NCBI GenBank assembly: GCA_021464245.1
Contig: JADCRB010000033.1
Location: 294,867 to 358,866 of the forward strand
Length of the DNA stretch: 64,000 bases
Source: Carallia brachiata
Lineage: Eukaryota > Streptophyta > Magnoliopsida > Malpighiales > Rhizophoraceae
Direction: 5' to 3'
A program made the translations under genes and the position numbers. How positions within the stretch are numbered: position 1 is the first letter of the stretch; every line of letters starts with the position of its first letter. Of this stretch, positions 28,860 to 40,515 are shown piece by piece. The notes beneath the pieces were generated by a model that was given only the letters and a program-made list of their open reading frames with translations, had not been told where the DNA came from and did no database searches.

Positions 28860-29465
28860 CTTAGAAAAAAAATATATTCCCAAATTTTCTTTTTAATGTT
28901 TTTTAAATTGAAAAAATCCCTAAATTTTGTTTTCTTTTTAGTCTCTTCTTGTTTTTCCCTTTTTGTCTTATAAAATGAAACAATAAAAAAAAAACTACCC
29001 CAAAATTCTCCTTTTTTATTTTCTTAAAAGGGAAAAATAACTCTCCCTTCACTTAAAAAAGGGAAAAAACTTAAATTTGAGTCCCATTTTGTTTCTCCCT
29101 TTTGTTTTCTTAAAAAAAAATCATAATTTAAGTCCCCTTTTATTTCTTTGGAAGAAAAACTACTCCTATATTTCTTTTTTTTTTCCTTTAAAAATGAAAA
29201 AGGAAACTTCTTACATATTTACCTATTTTCCCTCAAAAAGGAAAAAAAGAACTACTCTTGAATTTTCCTTTTAATTTAATTAAAAGGAAAAAAGAGAACG
29301 AAAAGCAAAAGAAACTTGTAAATCATATCTCTTTTGTTTTTCCATTTTTTTGCTTTCTAAAAAAGGACAAAAATCTACTGTAAAAATCCTCTTTTTTTTG
29401 TTTCCTCAAAAAGAAAAAATACTTATAATTTAAGTCTCTTCCCATTTCGATTTTTGAAATTATTT
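28860..29465 (+). repeat. degenerate tandem array of about 60-bp hairpin units upstream of GASA copy 1
   Basis: Around nine or ten imperfect units share the plan 'AACTACTCCTAAAATT' then T/C-rich 'TTTTCCTTTTT' then a short AT loop then 'AAAAAGGAAAAA'. Each unit can fold into a small pyrimidine/purine hairpin. The array ends about 250 bp before the GASA TATA box and is kept in the right copy at 46650-47280. Confidence 0.75.
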
Positions 29466-29719
29466 CTTAAAATATCTGGGGAAGTGTCAAAGGCCGATAT
29501 TTTTCCTATTTTGATTTAAATTATTTTATCTCATCTCTTGACGAACTCATATTCTATTGTATCTTCATGTCAAATTCTTCATGTTAGATGGTCTAGAAAA
29601 GGTAATCCACAAAATAGTGATTAGGATCAGCATTTGTTTGAAAAATTCTCTCATTAAATATCATAAATTCTCGAATCCGCTTTACATGCCATACATAACT
29701 TTATAAGAGTTTGCTTTGC

Positions 29720-29727
29720 TATAAATA
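29720..29727 (+). promoter_or_regulatory. TATA box of GASA copy 1
   Basis: A TATAAATA motif lies 76 bp before the start codon. This fits a transcription start near 29750 and a leader of about 50 bases. The same box and surrounding bases occur in the right copy. Confidence 0.75.
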
Positions 29728-29802
29728 CCACCCTACATCACAGCTCTCCTGTGCACAATTAGGAAAGATAGTTACTTAGAGGTCATCAGGTACTCTTCAA
29801 CA

Positions 29803-30403
29803 ATGGCCATCTTCAAGACTCTGGCGCTTGTTCTAGTATTCCTCCACCTAATTCATTCTGATCATCAAGTGGTAAGTCAATTTATTTCATTGTAATATTA
29901 TTTTCCACAAGCTTTTTATATTATGATTTTGATTTTCTCATACCCGCTACTTAAATTGCTTCAGATGGTCAGAGGAGTTGGGGAGAGTCAAATTCCCAGT
30001 CCGCCGCTGCCCAAATAGGTAAAATATGCATAATCAACGTAGGTTTGGTTTCATTTGTTTCCAACTTGGGAATATTGTGGTTTTGAATAATATAATTTGG
30101 CGCAGTTATAATGTGTACCCACGTCGGTCCACCTAGCCGTGCTCCAAAGATTAAATTTTTTAAAAATATTTGAGTAGGTGTTATTTTAAAATTTAAAAAC
30201 TGAACTCAAAATTTAATTTAGATTGCAGTGGAGCTTGTGATGTGAGATGCCAATTGTCGTCGAGGCCACGACTGTGCAAGAGAGCATGTGGGACGTGTTG
30301 TGCCCGTTGCAACTGTGTTCCTCCTGGAACTTCCGGCAACTATGACGTCTGTCCCTGTTATGGCAATATGACAACTCATGGTGGCAGACGCAAGTGTCCT
30401 TGA
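29803..30403 (+). CDS. GASA: GASA/snakin cysteine-rich peptide, copy 1 (possible frame rescue by a shifted 3' splice site)
   Basis: Exons 29803-29871, 29973-30018 and 30222-30403 give 98 residues: a signal peptide (MAIFKTLALVLVFLHLIHSD), a short variable linker and the GASA domain with all 12 cysteines (from DCSGACDVRC through CKRACGTCCARCNCVPPG to RRKCP). GASA/snakin proteins are secreted, gibberellin-responsive peptides with roles in growth, redox balance and antimicrobial defence. The oddity is exon 2: next to the right copy it lacks one A (CCCAAATAG instead of CCCAAAATAG). With the right copy's acceptor (TTCAG|ATGG at 29965) translation would stop at TAG right at the exon end. Using the AG eight bases downstream (GGTCAG|AGGAG) removes eight more bases and restores the frame into the Cys domain, with a different linker sequence. 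So the gene is either rescued by that acceptor or is a young pseudogene. Confidence 0.75.
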
Positions 30404-32995
30404 ACCTCCCCAAAACCAGAAGAAAATCCATGGCATGGCATTGCAGTGTCTAAGGGAATAAATGAGATAGCATACTGTTATGTGGTTGGTATTTGATGTA
30501 ATGAAAATCAACGTATTGGAAACCATAAAGAAAGCCTCAATTGCCAAAGGATAGCGTTTTATTTGCATTGGAAAATTTCGCGATCTTATTAGAGTCTCTA
30601 AGTTAATGGTATCACTGTCCCAATAGTTACAATTTGAATTTTTCTTTTAAAGGTCTTGGCCTCTTGGTTCTAACCTAACGTGAGATTTTTTTGGACAAAA
30701 TAGTTATTTCATTATTTAACTTATGATTCAATAAGTTTTCAAATGTAAAAAAAAAAATTAATGTTTTTGTTACTTGAGTTTTTTTATTAGTTAAAACATT
30801 CACCTTAATCATTCTCCTAATATTACAATTCATAATCTAAGATAAATTCACGCAATGTATAAAATAATCTCTGATTTAGTGTGGAATAAGAGGAAGGTGG
30901 GTGCATATATATGCAGTTTTTCTCCTGACATTTCTACAAAGAGACTATTTCCAAATTTTGAAGCCGCGATTTCTAGGACACTGAAAAAAACAACTCAATC
31001 ACTACGCCAAGGCTCACCTTCTCACAATCTAAGATAGACTGCAAAAATTATTTATTTATTTATCTATTTAATTTATTATATTTTGTTACTGGTTGTAAGA
31101 TAAGCAAGTAAATCATTCACTTGGATCTTAAAACTCACAAAGAATCGTCTGACAAAGGTTGTAAGAATACGAAGAGCCACGTGACTTGGGTGCTATAAAG
31201 GATTTGAACACCAGTGAATAAAAATACTTATTGGTGAGTGAAACTTTCAATTGAAGCATTTCAGCACTTTGATTAACAACCAGGGATTAGAGAACACAAT
31301 AAAGGCCTCAAAAAAGTTAGGAGGACTCTAAACTTGGACATGAAATGAACATTAGAGCAACATAATCTTCTGTTGCCTGTGAAAAAAAAAAAAAAACAGT
31401 ATTACCTTAACTGAGAGTCATAATAGATCGATGTTTATTTCGTGTCACCCTAATAATACTCGCTTGCTAACTTTTGGAAGCCACACCAACTTTTAGTTGA
31501 GTCTCTCTTTTTTTTTTTTTTTTTTGTCCTCTGGGGCTCTAAGTATTGATATTTGTAACAAGCACCAAGGCCCTAAGTTGGATTGACATCTAGAACAGTA
31601 AAACGGTGTTGATAAATTGAACATTTACTAGCTTTATTACTATCAAAGATTTGTTCTAGTTTGAAAATCTTTCTATGGTTTGAATTTCATATTTATCTTA
31701 TTACAGTAATTTCATATGATTACAATAATCTTCTTAGATTATAATAATATATTTGATATTCTTTATTGTTATGTGATTTTTTCTATTAATTATGTAATTA
31801 CTATAAGATTATATAATTATTGTGAATTATTTACTTATTTAGTTATATACAATCTTAAAATAAAGTATAGCTGAGTAATACAATTTTCACATTTAATTTT
31901 TTTTTTCTCATATCACTTTTCATGGTATAAGAGCTTACAAAATTAACATTGAAATTTTAGTTTTGATCTTTGGTTTAATATAGATTCTTGAATAAATGGG
32001 TTGAATTGAACTCCTTTGTTTTGTAAGGGATAGAATCAATTGAATCCAATTCTATCCAATTTGTACTCATTTGTCATGGTGAACTATTAACGAGTCCTAC
32101 CATTCCAATTGCTTGCAAAATTTCCTTTGAAGGACCGATGAGGCTCTGCTATTGTTGCTACCTTGGAAGCCGTATGCATTAACATTGAAATTATATTTAG
32201 TTATTACTCTAAAATATAATTTGGAGTTTAAGCAGGCTAAGGTTCTAATTTATGTGGTTTTGAATTATGGGTTCATTGTCGGCGAATTCTTCCTCTTGGT
32301 TTTTTTTTTTTTTTTTTCAATCATATCCTCATCCACCACTTGAACCTAAGCAAACTGTGCAATATAAATAGGAACATACTATGTGGCAACATTTAGATTA
32401 TGACAAAATTATATAATTCGTTGAATGATTGAAATTAATAAAAAAAAAAAAGAAGATAGATTATTAAATATTATTAAATATGTTACATACCTGTAATTAC
32501 ATCAAAGAAAGTATTTAGAGGATATACATTTGGTATGCCTTAAAGTCAGTTAGCCCTAGTTATGCAACTAAATAAGGTCATAATACAATTTTTGAGGAAC
32601 GTTTTTCAACATCTCCAATAACAAGGAATCGAATCCTAAACTTAAAATCAAGTGTTCGGATGATTCCACTAACTTTGGTGGTTAGTGGCATTTTTTTAAC
32701 AACTGGTAGACAAGATCAATCTATCTTTAATGTCTTTTGTCTCTCGGTAGCTCCACACCTTCCTCAAGTACATTAGCTTTGTTAGCTCAGTTTTCATTTT
32801 CCGTGTGCTCTAATAGTGTTTTACTTCTTGTTAGGTAACAGTAGAATTGTAATCCACATATTGTCACAGCCTTACTTTGATGAATCCAAGGTTATTTTTG
32901 TTTTATGAGGAGAACACTTTGAAAAGAAAATCAAAAGTCATCTGGACTTTGACGTACATCTTTGTACACAAGGGAACTGCTCTTTAATTCCAGCT
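30404..32995. other. flank of GASA copy 1 and spacer before the TIR-NBS-LRR gene
   Basis: To about 31595 this is the 3' part of the inverted duplication. From there to 32075 it is AT-rich spacer, then the right member of the short inverted repeat (32075-32200). About 32700-32995 should hold the 3' untranslated region of the TIR-NBS-LRR gene, which lies on the other strand. No other gene seen. Confidence 0.55.
32075..32200 (-). repeat. right member of the 125-bp inverted repeat flanking GASA copy 1
   Basis: Inverse match to 28190-28315, as described there. The best conserved blocks are CCTACCATTCCAATTGC, TTTGAAGGACCGATGAGGC and CTTGGAAGCCGTATGCATTA. Confidence 0.7.
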
Positions 32996-35900
32996 TCATG
33001 AAACACGACCATCTTCTTGAATTGAATTGAAAAACTTTGCTAGTCTTTGTGATACAGATTGCTGGCTTTCATCCAATGTTTCTTCACTTCCATCATAATC
33101 ATCTTCGTTCTCGTATACCAGATAAATGCCATGCTTCTTCAGGTGAAGCGCTTCAATAACAGGCGGGTTTCTCTTTGTTACCTCTATCTTATAGCCATCT
33201 TTCAACTGTGAAACCAGAACATGAGATTCTGGGTACCAGCACATGTGCATTTGGTCTTCACGAGACCTCGGTATTCCCAGCAAGTACAATGTTGTGTAAA
33301 ATATAGGTTCAGTGAATTTAAGTATCCGGGCTTGAACATCCGGTACAGCTGGGAGCTGAACTTTCAGGTTATCTGGTTCTTGATGGTCGATGGAGAAAAC
33401 GACAGCTATAATTACAGCCCTGATTTGACGGTTTCTACGTTCTGAGAAGGTTACTTCTTGAGAAAACCAATTTGGAATTTCACTTCCAGGCATACTCAAG
33501 TTGCGCATATGCCTCAGGCAAACCTGCAAAACAATGTCAAGAATGCACCTTAATCCTAATCTTAACTGTAAGTATCAGCATAGCACACAAAAGAGGGGAG
33601 GGAGATAGAGGGATGAAGGGAACCTTGGATATTCTTCTTTTTACAGCCACTGAGCAGGCTTTACATCCAGCCAGGTAAAGTCTTTTCAAGGACTTCAAGC
33701 ATTCCAGGCCTGGAATATTTACCACTTTCTCACAATTGGCAAGGTTCAACAATTCTAAGCTCTCCAGGTTTGAAATATCAGATATACTTTCCAATTGAAT
33801 GCAGTGTGCAGCATCCAATTCTTCTAAACTCGAGGGAAGTGGAGGAAGAGACTTGAGCTCCTCACAGTTAGGCAAGTAAAGCTTCTTAAGAAGAGAGAGG
33901 CTCTTCAAGCTAGACGGAAGGCTGCAAAAGTTGTTGTAGCCTAGATCCAAGGTATCTAACTTAGACAATTTCTCAAAATCATCTGGAATCCTTCCAGATA
34001 TTCTCCAAGCACGGGCATCCAGCTCTTCTAGCAAGTAGAGATTACAAAAGGAAGTAGGAAGTACAACTAGCCTCTCGCATTTATCAAAGGATCCAGATGG
34101 TACCTTCTTCATTTTCAATATCATTAAGCTAGCGAGCATCCCAAAACTTTCTGGGAGTTCTGTTACAGAAGTTCTCTCCATCCATAAATGGTGCAAAGAT
34201 TTCAAGTTTCCTATTGAAGCTGGAAGCTTGTGGAGCCTTTTGCAGTCATTCAATCTCAAGATCACAAGATTTTCCAGCATACCAAATGATTCGGGCAACT
34301 CAGATATATTACTACCAGACAAATTCAACCTAGTAAGGGTCAGCATGCTCCCAATTGCTTCTGGTAAAGCCGTAAGGAATTTGCAATCCATCAACTCTAG
34401 TACCTCAATCATTTTCAGGACACCAATTTCGTCTGGCAGAACCTGTAATTGTTGGGCCTGTTCTAACTGAAGTTCGATGAGAGAAGCTAGTCCATTGAGT
34501 GAATCAGGCAACTTGCTCATGAAGTTGCACCCTCCAGCTGTTAATTGCTTCAGATAAGGTAATGAGCAGATTGCTGCAGGCAATTCCTTGATCGAACTCC
34601 TGTCAAGGAACAATTGTGCTAGTGATTGGAGATTGCCAACAGATTCAGGAACTGCAGTAAGTGCATCACACCGTATCAAACTTAGTTTCTCAAGGTTTGT
34701 CAGTGATCCAATAGAATCAGGAAGTTCTTCTAATGGGGAATGATTAAGAGAGAGTTCTTTTAGAGAAAGCAGGTTGCCTAAGCATTGAGGCAATCGCCTC
34801 ATGAAATGGCAACCATCCAGACTAAGCTTCTCAAGATTTGTAAGCCGCTCAAGAGATTCAGGAAGCTTTGATATAGCAGTTTCATCTATGATAAGCTCTT
34901 TTAATGAAGTCATGCAGCCCAAGTTGTCTGGCAATTCCCTCAATTTTAAGCAGTCTGAGAGAAAAAGTTTCTGAAGACTTATGAGCCCAGAGACATCACT
35001 AGGAAGTGCTACAAGGTTTTTGCATCCCTTCAAGTTCAAGTAAAGTAATGTCTTTATATTTCCCACTGATTTGTGAATCGTTCTAAGTTGGGTGCAAAGC
35101 TCAAGATTGAGCTTCTCCAAGGATGTAAGCCCTGATAAATCAGGAATTGATGCTAGACTGTGACATTTGCGAAGATTCAGAACTGTCAAGTTCTCGGCCA
35201 TCTGAAAAAAGAATATTCCTTCCGGGTTAAAACAAAAAATAAAGCAAAAGGGTTTACGAGAATGGGAAACTCAATGCAATTTTAATGACTGGTTTGAAAA
35301 TTACAAAAACAATAAGAAATGTTCCACTTAGTTATGAACCTAAACACCATGAAAGCAATCATCCTATCCTCAAGTCCCCTGAAGGGGCATACCTTGTTAC
35401 TGTGCCAACCCCATAGTTGTTCAATTCTACTCTCAGAGAGATCAAGGACAGCAAGTTGACAAGGAAAACAACCATAAGGAAGGCTTTTCAAGGGACATCG
35501 CTGCCACTGTAGCCACTTCAAATGTGTAGGCAAAAATTTAAACTTCCCTTTCAATTTTGCATGATTGATGCGAAGCAGTCGTAGGTTTGCCATTGACTGA
35601 AAGGATTTAGTGTGAATTTTCACCTTCATATCTTCCTCAGCTCTTTTTTCAAGCGATTCACGATATGTTTCCTTGAGGTAAAGTAGTAAATTGTTGCAGT
35701 TTGGTGTTTTTCGGAGATTATTCCAGTAAATTACATCAGCACTTGGATCATCCAGAGGGCGCTCCTTTTTAAAGTCTAGGATGATGCCCTGTACACAGTT
35801 GCTTCCCTGTTATCAAGACAAGTGAAAATATTTTATATTAGGAAGAGAAACCAGGTAAAAAAAAAGAGAGAGAAAGAATCAGTGATTCATAACTTCCGGT

Positions 35901-38769
35901 TTGACAAATTTATAAATTATGTGGCATTGGCCAGAAGTTAGCATGCGCTCTATATCACTATACATGATCATGCACACAACCTTCAAGCATTTGCATGGAC
36001 ATAAATGAACCTCTTATTAATGCAGCTTCAAATAGAAACCTATGGATGCAAAACAGGCATGCAGCAACAATGGCAGCTTGTATTCTCTGAGGAACATATG
36101 TAGTGATACATGCATGCATATACTCGAAATCAGGCTATAATTGTTATAATAATTTTGACATACAAAGGTAATGGAAGTTCCTAAAATAACTAAGTTTGTG
36201 TTAATAAAATCTCCTTCAATGTAACCAAAAAAGAAAAGAATCTAAATCTTCTCTCGCTAATTCTGCAATTTGATAAGGAAAATGAGAGAGCAACTGATGA
36301 TAAAGTCATTTTCAACAGTTTAATTTACCTCCTTATACTTTAATACGGTCATGATTTCATTATGATCCCACAGCCTACTACGCATTCCAGGATTTAAAAG
36401 GTTTTCATGCTGAACAATTTGTCTTCCCATGTCTCTGAGTTGATCATGCATCCATAAAGTATAGTCTTCTCCTCTATAGTCTTTTCTTATCTTCATAAGA
36501 CATTTTGCTGTGAGGACTGTGATAGCTCTCTCAGCCCGAAAACCGCAACCCTTCAATATATCAATTGCTTCCTCTCTCTTCATTTCTGTGGGAACAAATA
36601 AACATGCTATGTCAAGGAATACATCCCTAATATCTTTATCCAGTCCATCAAAACTTATTCTTAGAACATCCTGAAGATTACGAGGTCGAATTTGTTGCAA
36701 TCTTTTCAGGGCATCTTCCCATTCCTCTATCCTCCTCTTGTCAAACAAGAAACTACCAAACACTTCCAGAGCCAAAGGCAGTCCACCAGTGAGAGACACA
36801 ATTTGCTTTGACAGATTCAAGAAATCACCAGTTGGTTTCTCTCTTCTGAGGGCATGATAACTGAAAAGTTGTAAAGCTTCAGACGAATCCAACTCTCTGA
36901 CCTCATAGCATTTATCAACTATATGGTCAACCAAAACTTGTTTATCTCTTGTTGTGATAATTATTCGACTTCCTTCGCCGAACCAATCTCTTGATCCTGC
37001 TAGTGCATCAAGTTGTTTGACGTCATCGACATCATCTAAAACTATTAATACTCGCATTTCTTGAACCATCTTTTTGATAGCAGTGATACCAACATCAACA
37101 TCATTCACGGAGCTTGGCCCATAGGAGGAAAGATCACCAAGAAGTTTGTTTTGGAGGGATACCAAACCATCATCTTTTTGACAAGTTTCTCTAACATTTG
37201 AAATGAAACAGCGGCGTTGAAAATGTGCGATAACTTTATTGTAGAGAGCCGTGGCAAGGGTTGTTTTCCCAATACCACCCATTCCATAAAGTCCTACAAC
37301 TTGAATGTGTTTAGATTTAATATCCAACAAGCTCAATAATCTTTCTACACGAGAATCAAGCCCGACAGTGTAAGTAGCGATACCAACTGGAGTTTTTCTT
37401 AATTCAGTCAAAATCCTGGTAATTAGTTGCTGAATCAACAGCCCTTCTTTGCTGTCAAAAGGTATATTATTTAGCACATTAAAGAATATAAAGCTGATAA
37501 AATGCAAAATAAAATAAAATTAAAAAAAGAATCCAACCAAACAATTTTCTAATGGCTTATCATTAAAGGAGCAAAAAGAATAGTATGGTGATCAAATAAG
37601 ATTGAACTCAAGAAAGACGCATTATCTCTACCCTTTGATCAGCAATCCTGACTCTTCATTGTGCACTTCACAGTAATCTATGAATGCTTCATATTCCAGC
37701 AACACAATAGCCAAGATTTTAAAAATATATAGCAGGGGAAATAAGAATCAGAATCACATTCTTACAAATACCAAATGTACATCTCGAGGAATGAGATGGC
37801 AGCAACTGAAAAGGTGTTTGTATAAACAACATAACCTGTTATGCCGTTCCAGTTTGCAATAAAAACAAGGCATTAGAGTAAGATTGTTGGCATCCATCAC
37901 ATTAATCATGCTAAAACAAGCAAGAAACAGACAAACATCAAATTTTATTTCCAAAAGGAACACGACATGATAATGAATTTGCAGCACTCCACATGCAAAT
38001 TCCAATTTTCCGATTGACCCATTAAAGAATTATAGCTCATCGAACGACAAACAAACACAATTGACAAGATGCTAATTAAAGAATAGCTAAGAACAAATTT
38101 CAAGATGCTACTACAATCCAATGCCAAGATAATCAATATCCCGAACTAAGCTCACAAACAACTTAATCTCATCAAAGTCGAACAAAACCAAAATGCTCAA
38201 TCCTTTTGGAATTCCGTCAAGTTATTAAAACCCCGGATCGCTGATCTCAGAAACTGAGTAAAAATAAAACTAGATCACCTGCTGTCAAAAGGGGAACCCT
38301 TTATGTCACCAACTTTCTTCATGGCTCGTCTCCACTCATTAACCTTATCCTCTCCAAACCTCGTTAAATGGTTCCTAAAATGTTGTTCGAAAGGGCCCTT
38401 TTGTCGTCTAATGTCAGACGGTTCAACTTGATAGAACACAGGAAGTATCAGCCTCTTCAACTCGGTTATTCTAGCGAGCTCGTCCAGAGAGCAATGGGAT
38501 TCCGCGTACCTCGGAGAGATTATGACGATGGAAACGGCGGAGTCTTCAATGGCCTCGAGTGGACTCGGGGCCGTCTCGTCCCCATCATGAGTCTTTCCGA
38601 CGTCGTTCAGGAAGGCCCGGAAGTCGCGTTCATGCAACGAATCGTAGAGGCCCTTGGTGAAGCTGTGGCCCGTGTCTTCGCCATGGAAGCTTATGAAGAC
38701 GTCCCACTGGAGTCTCGGAGCCGCCGACGGCGCCGGAGCCGACGAAAGAGGGACGTGATCTTCCGACAT
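32996..38769 (-). CDS. TIR-NBS-LRR (TNL) disease resistance protein with C-terminal JID domain
   Basis: Five exons on the minus strand join in phase: 38769-38279, 37451-36329, 35806-35393, 35201-33624 and 33523-32996, giving 1377 residues. Exon 1 is a TIR domain (residues about 20-160). Exon 2 is the NB-ARC domain with P-loop GLYGMGGIGKTTLA (about 217-230), kinase-2 VLIVLDDVDD, RNBS-B GSRIIITTRD, GGLPLALEVFG and WMHDQLRDMG, all intact. Exon 3 begins the LRRs; exon 4 (residues about 677-1202) holds some twenty LRRs of the 'LxxLxxLxLxxCxxLxxLP' type; exon 5 is a C-JID/post-LRR domain with a PGSEIPNWF motif. TNLs detect pathogen effectors and use TIR NADase activity to signal through EDS1. The TIR is unusual: SFRGEDTR has become SFHGEDTG, WCLDEL has become CSLDEL, and the terminal G-W pair is lost, although the catalytic-loop Glu remains. 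No stop or frameshift is seen. Confidence 0.93.
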
Positions 38770-38950
38770 CCTAAATTCTTTCCTTGGGTGTTGGTGCTCT
38801 TTTGTTGTCTTAACACTTTAATACTTTTCTTTTCTTACTTCTTAGTTCGACGCATAAATCTAACCAATAAAGTCTCCGTTAACTGTGAAGGAAGCTTATT
38901 CAGAAGGGTTTCGTTAGGTAGTTATATATTTTTTGTCCTCCTATAAGATA

Positions 38951-39082
38951 GTTATATTATAATAATATATAAATTTTTTTAATAATATATATATTTTTTA
39001 TAATAAAAAATATAAATTATAAAATTTTATTATAAAAATATGTATATAATTAAAAAAAATTTATATATTGTTGTAATATAAC
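38951..39082. mobile_element. 132-bp AT-rich hairpin MITE upstream of the TNL gene
   Basis: GTTATATTATAATAATATAT at the left is matched by ATATTGTTGTAATATAAC at the right, and the inverted arms extend about 33 bases through an A/T run. The element lies 182-313 bp before the TNL start codon, within its likely promoter. Target duplication not clear. Confidence 0.6.
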
Positions 39083-39788
39083 CCTTGAATGTAGCTAGGC
39101 TACCAACTTTTTCCGTATTCGGAATATGTCAACTGGAGTAAAAGAAGGCGCGGTTTTCCACGCCAGAGGTCGTGGAAAGATATGATCAGTAATATTTTAA
39201 ATGTAATTATCCCGAATTTTTTTGAAATAATGTTTTTTTAACATTATAAATTTAAAATTTAAAATTAAATAAATATTATTTTAAAATTTAAAGTATACTA
39301 CATGGATATGTTAAAACAAAAAAAAATTATCATTTCCTCACAAAATTTTTTCCTTAGAAATTCAACACAGTTGTGTTAAAATAACAAGTGATTACAATTT
39401 TTTTTTGTTGTCCGAAAGTACCATCAAGATATTACAATTTGGGTGCCAATCTTTTCCCGAGAAAAAAAAAGTGCAAGAATGGTGAGAGAGGATAGCCTTA
39501 TTTTTATTGAGTTATATTAATGACCAAATAAATTACCCAAACACAGCTCAAATTTTCTCATTTTTAAGAAAGTAGATTTTAAGTGTATTTAATATTATTT
39601 TAAATATAATTAATATTACTTTGAATCTTAATTTTTTTAAAAAAAAAATTCATTTTTTTTTGGCTAACCCAGTATGCCATTTGGACCCCATTTGGCCATG
39701 AACTTTTACTGATTTTTATTATGCAATTCATAATGTAAAGGACTTCTTAATATACAAACAAAAAAAATATAACCAATGAATTAAATTT
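39083..39788. other. AT-rich spacer
   Basis: No gene visible. Low-complexity A/T-rich DNA with a few short inverted sequences, no recognised element. Confidence 0.5.
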
Positions 39789-39833
39789 ATAATTACTATC
39801 ATTAATTAAGATCCTAAGAAAAATATAATAACC

Positions 39834-40269
39834 CTTTGTTCGGGAAAGTAGGGGAGAGTAGAATATTGAAGAAGAAAATAGGAAAGGAAAATCTAGAGCG
39901 ATGAAAATTTTTTATCCTCAATGTTTGCAGAAAAATTACTGTAGAAAAAAAAATATAGTTTTGGTGTTTAGATAGAATTATAAAGTGAGAGAAAAAATAA
40001 TATCAACTTTACTCCTAAAAAGAAAAGAAAAATAGAATAAAGACAAAAATAATATATTATTTTAAAGCATCAAAAAAAAAAAGAAGTTGGCTGAGGCAAC
40101 TAGCAAGCCGGCACTCTCCAATTGTAGGGAGTTTAGATTTTGATGGGATCCGAGAAAAATTATTTCCCGGTCGCTCTCCTCTTATATCTATTTCCCTCTT
40201 TTCAAACAAATATTTTTAATTTTTCACCAAAAATCCTTCCCCTCCTATTTTTCATCCTCCTAATCAAAG
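39834..40269. mobile_element. MITE, 'CTTTGTT...AATCAAAG' family, copy A
   Basis: Left end CTTTGTTCGGGAAAGTAGG and right end CATCCTCCTAATCAAAG are imperfect inverted repeats with G/A-rich and C/T-rich shoulders. Same family as 42971-43403 and, more distantly, 18142-18530. Confidence 0.6.
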
Positions 40270-40394
40270 TATGAGTATTTAATCAATAATTGTAATGATA
40301 TGTAAGAATGTTTTTAGGAGGTAGTTAGATTAAACATTAGGTCTCTATGTAACTTTATAGAATTCAAAGATTTTGGTGACCGTATCTCGAGAGA

Positions 40395-40515
40395 CAATCT
40401 GATAAATAAAATTTTAGATTTTTAATTTCAAAATTTTGAATTTTAATTATAAGAAGAAGTATAAAATTTATAAAAATATAAAATATAATGTTTATTGTAT
40501 AATTTTCAGTACTGA
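40395..40515 (+). repeat. SINE-like dispersed repeat, copy 4 (degenerate)
   Basis: Contains AAAATTTTAGATTTTTAATT, then TTGAATTTTAATTATAAGA, TATAAAATTTATAAA and a GTATAATTTTC tail, a weak match to the other copies. Confidence 0.35.

Larger units (their letters stand above)
28668..31595 (+). repeat. inverted segmental duplication, left arm (contains GASA copy 1)
   Basis: From about 28668 to 31595 this matches the reverse complement of 44680-47462. Both arms hold, in order, a diverged flank, a purine/pyrimidine tandem array, a GASA promoter and gene, and a diverged 3' flank ending near TGTAACA..CACCA / GTCAATCCAACT. The arms are 13.1 kb apart and enclose the TIR-NBS-LRR gene. Identity is very high (about 97-98 % by eye, introns included) between roughly 29715 and 30560, but clearly lower (about 80 %) outside. 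Confidence 0.9.

Noticed and set aside
30213..30568. overlapping - strand frames at GASA copy 1, mirrored at 45497-45918
   Set aside because: Antisense to the GASA third exon; present in both copies only because the DNA is duplicated.
32996..38769. reading the resistance locus as two or three separate genes (frames at 38275-38769, 36320-37507, 33537-35201)
   Set aside because: All five exons join at GT/AG sites in consistent phase and in the canonical TIR, NB-ARC, LRR, C-JID order, so it is one gene.
38368..38946. 192-residue open frame on the + strand
   Set aside because: It is the exact antisense of the TIR exon and shows no domain; a shadow of GC-richer coding DNA.
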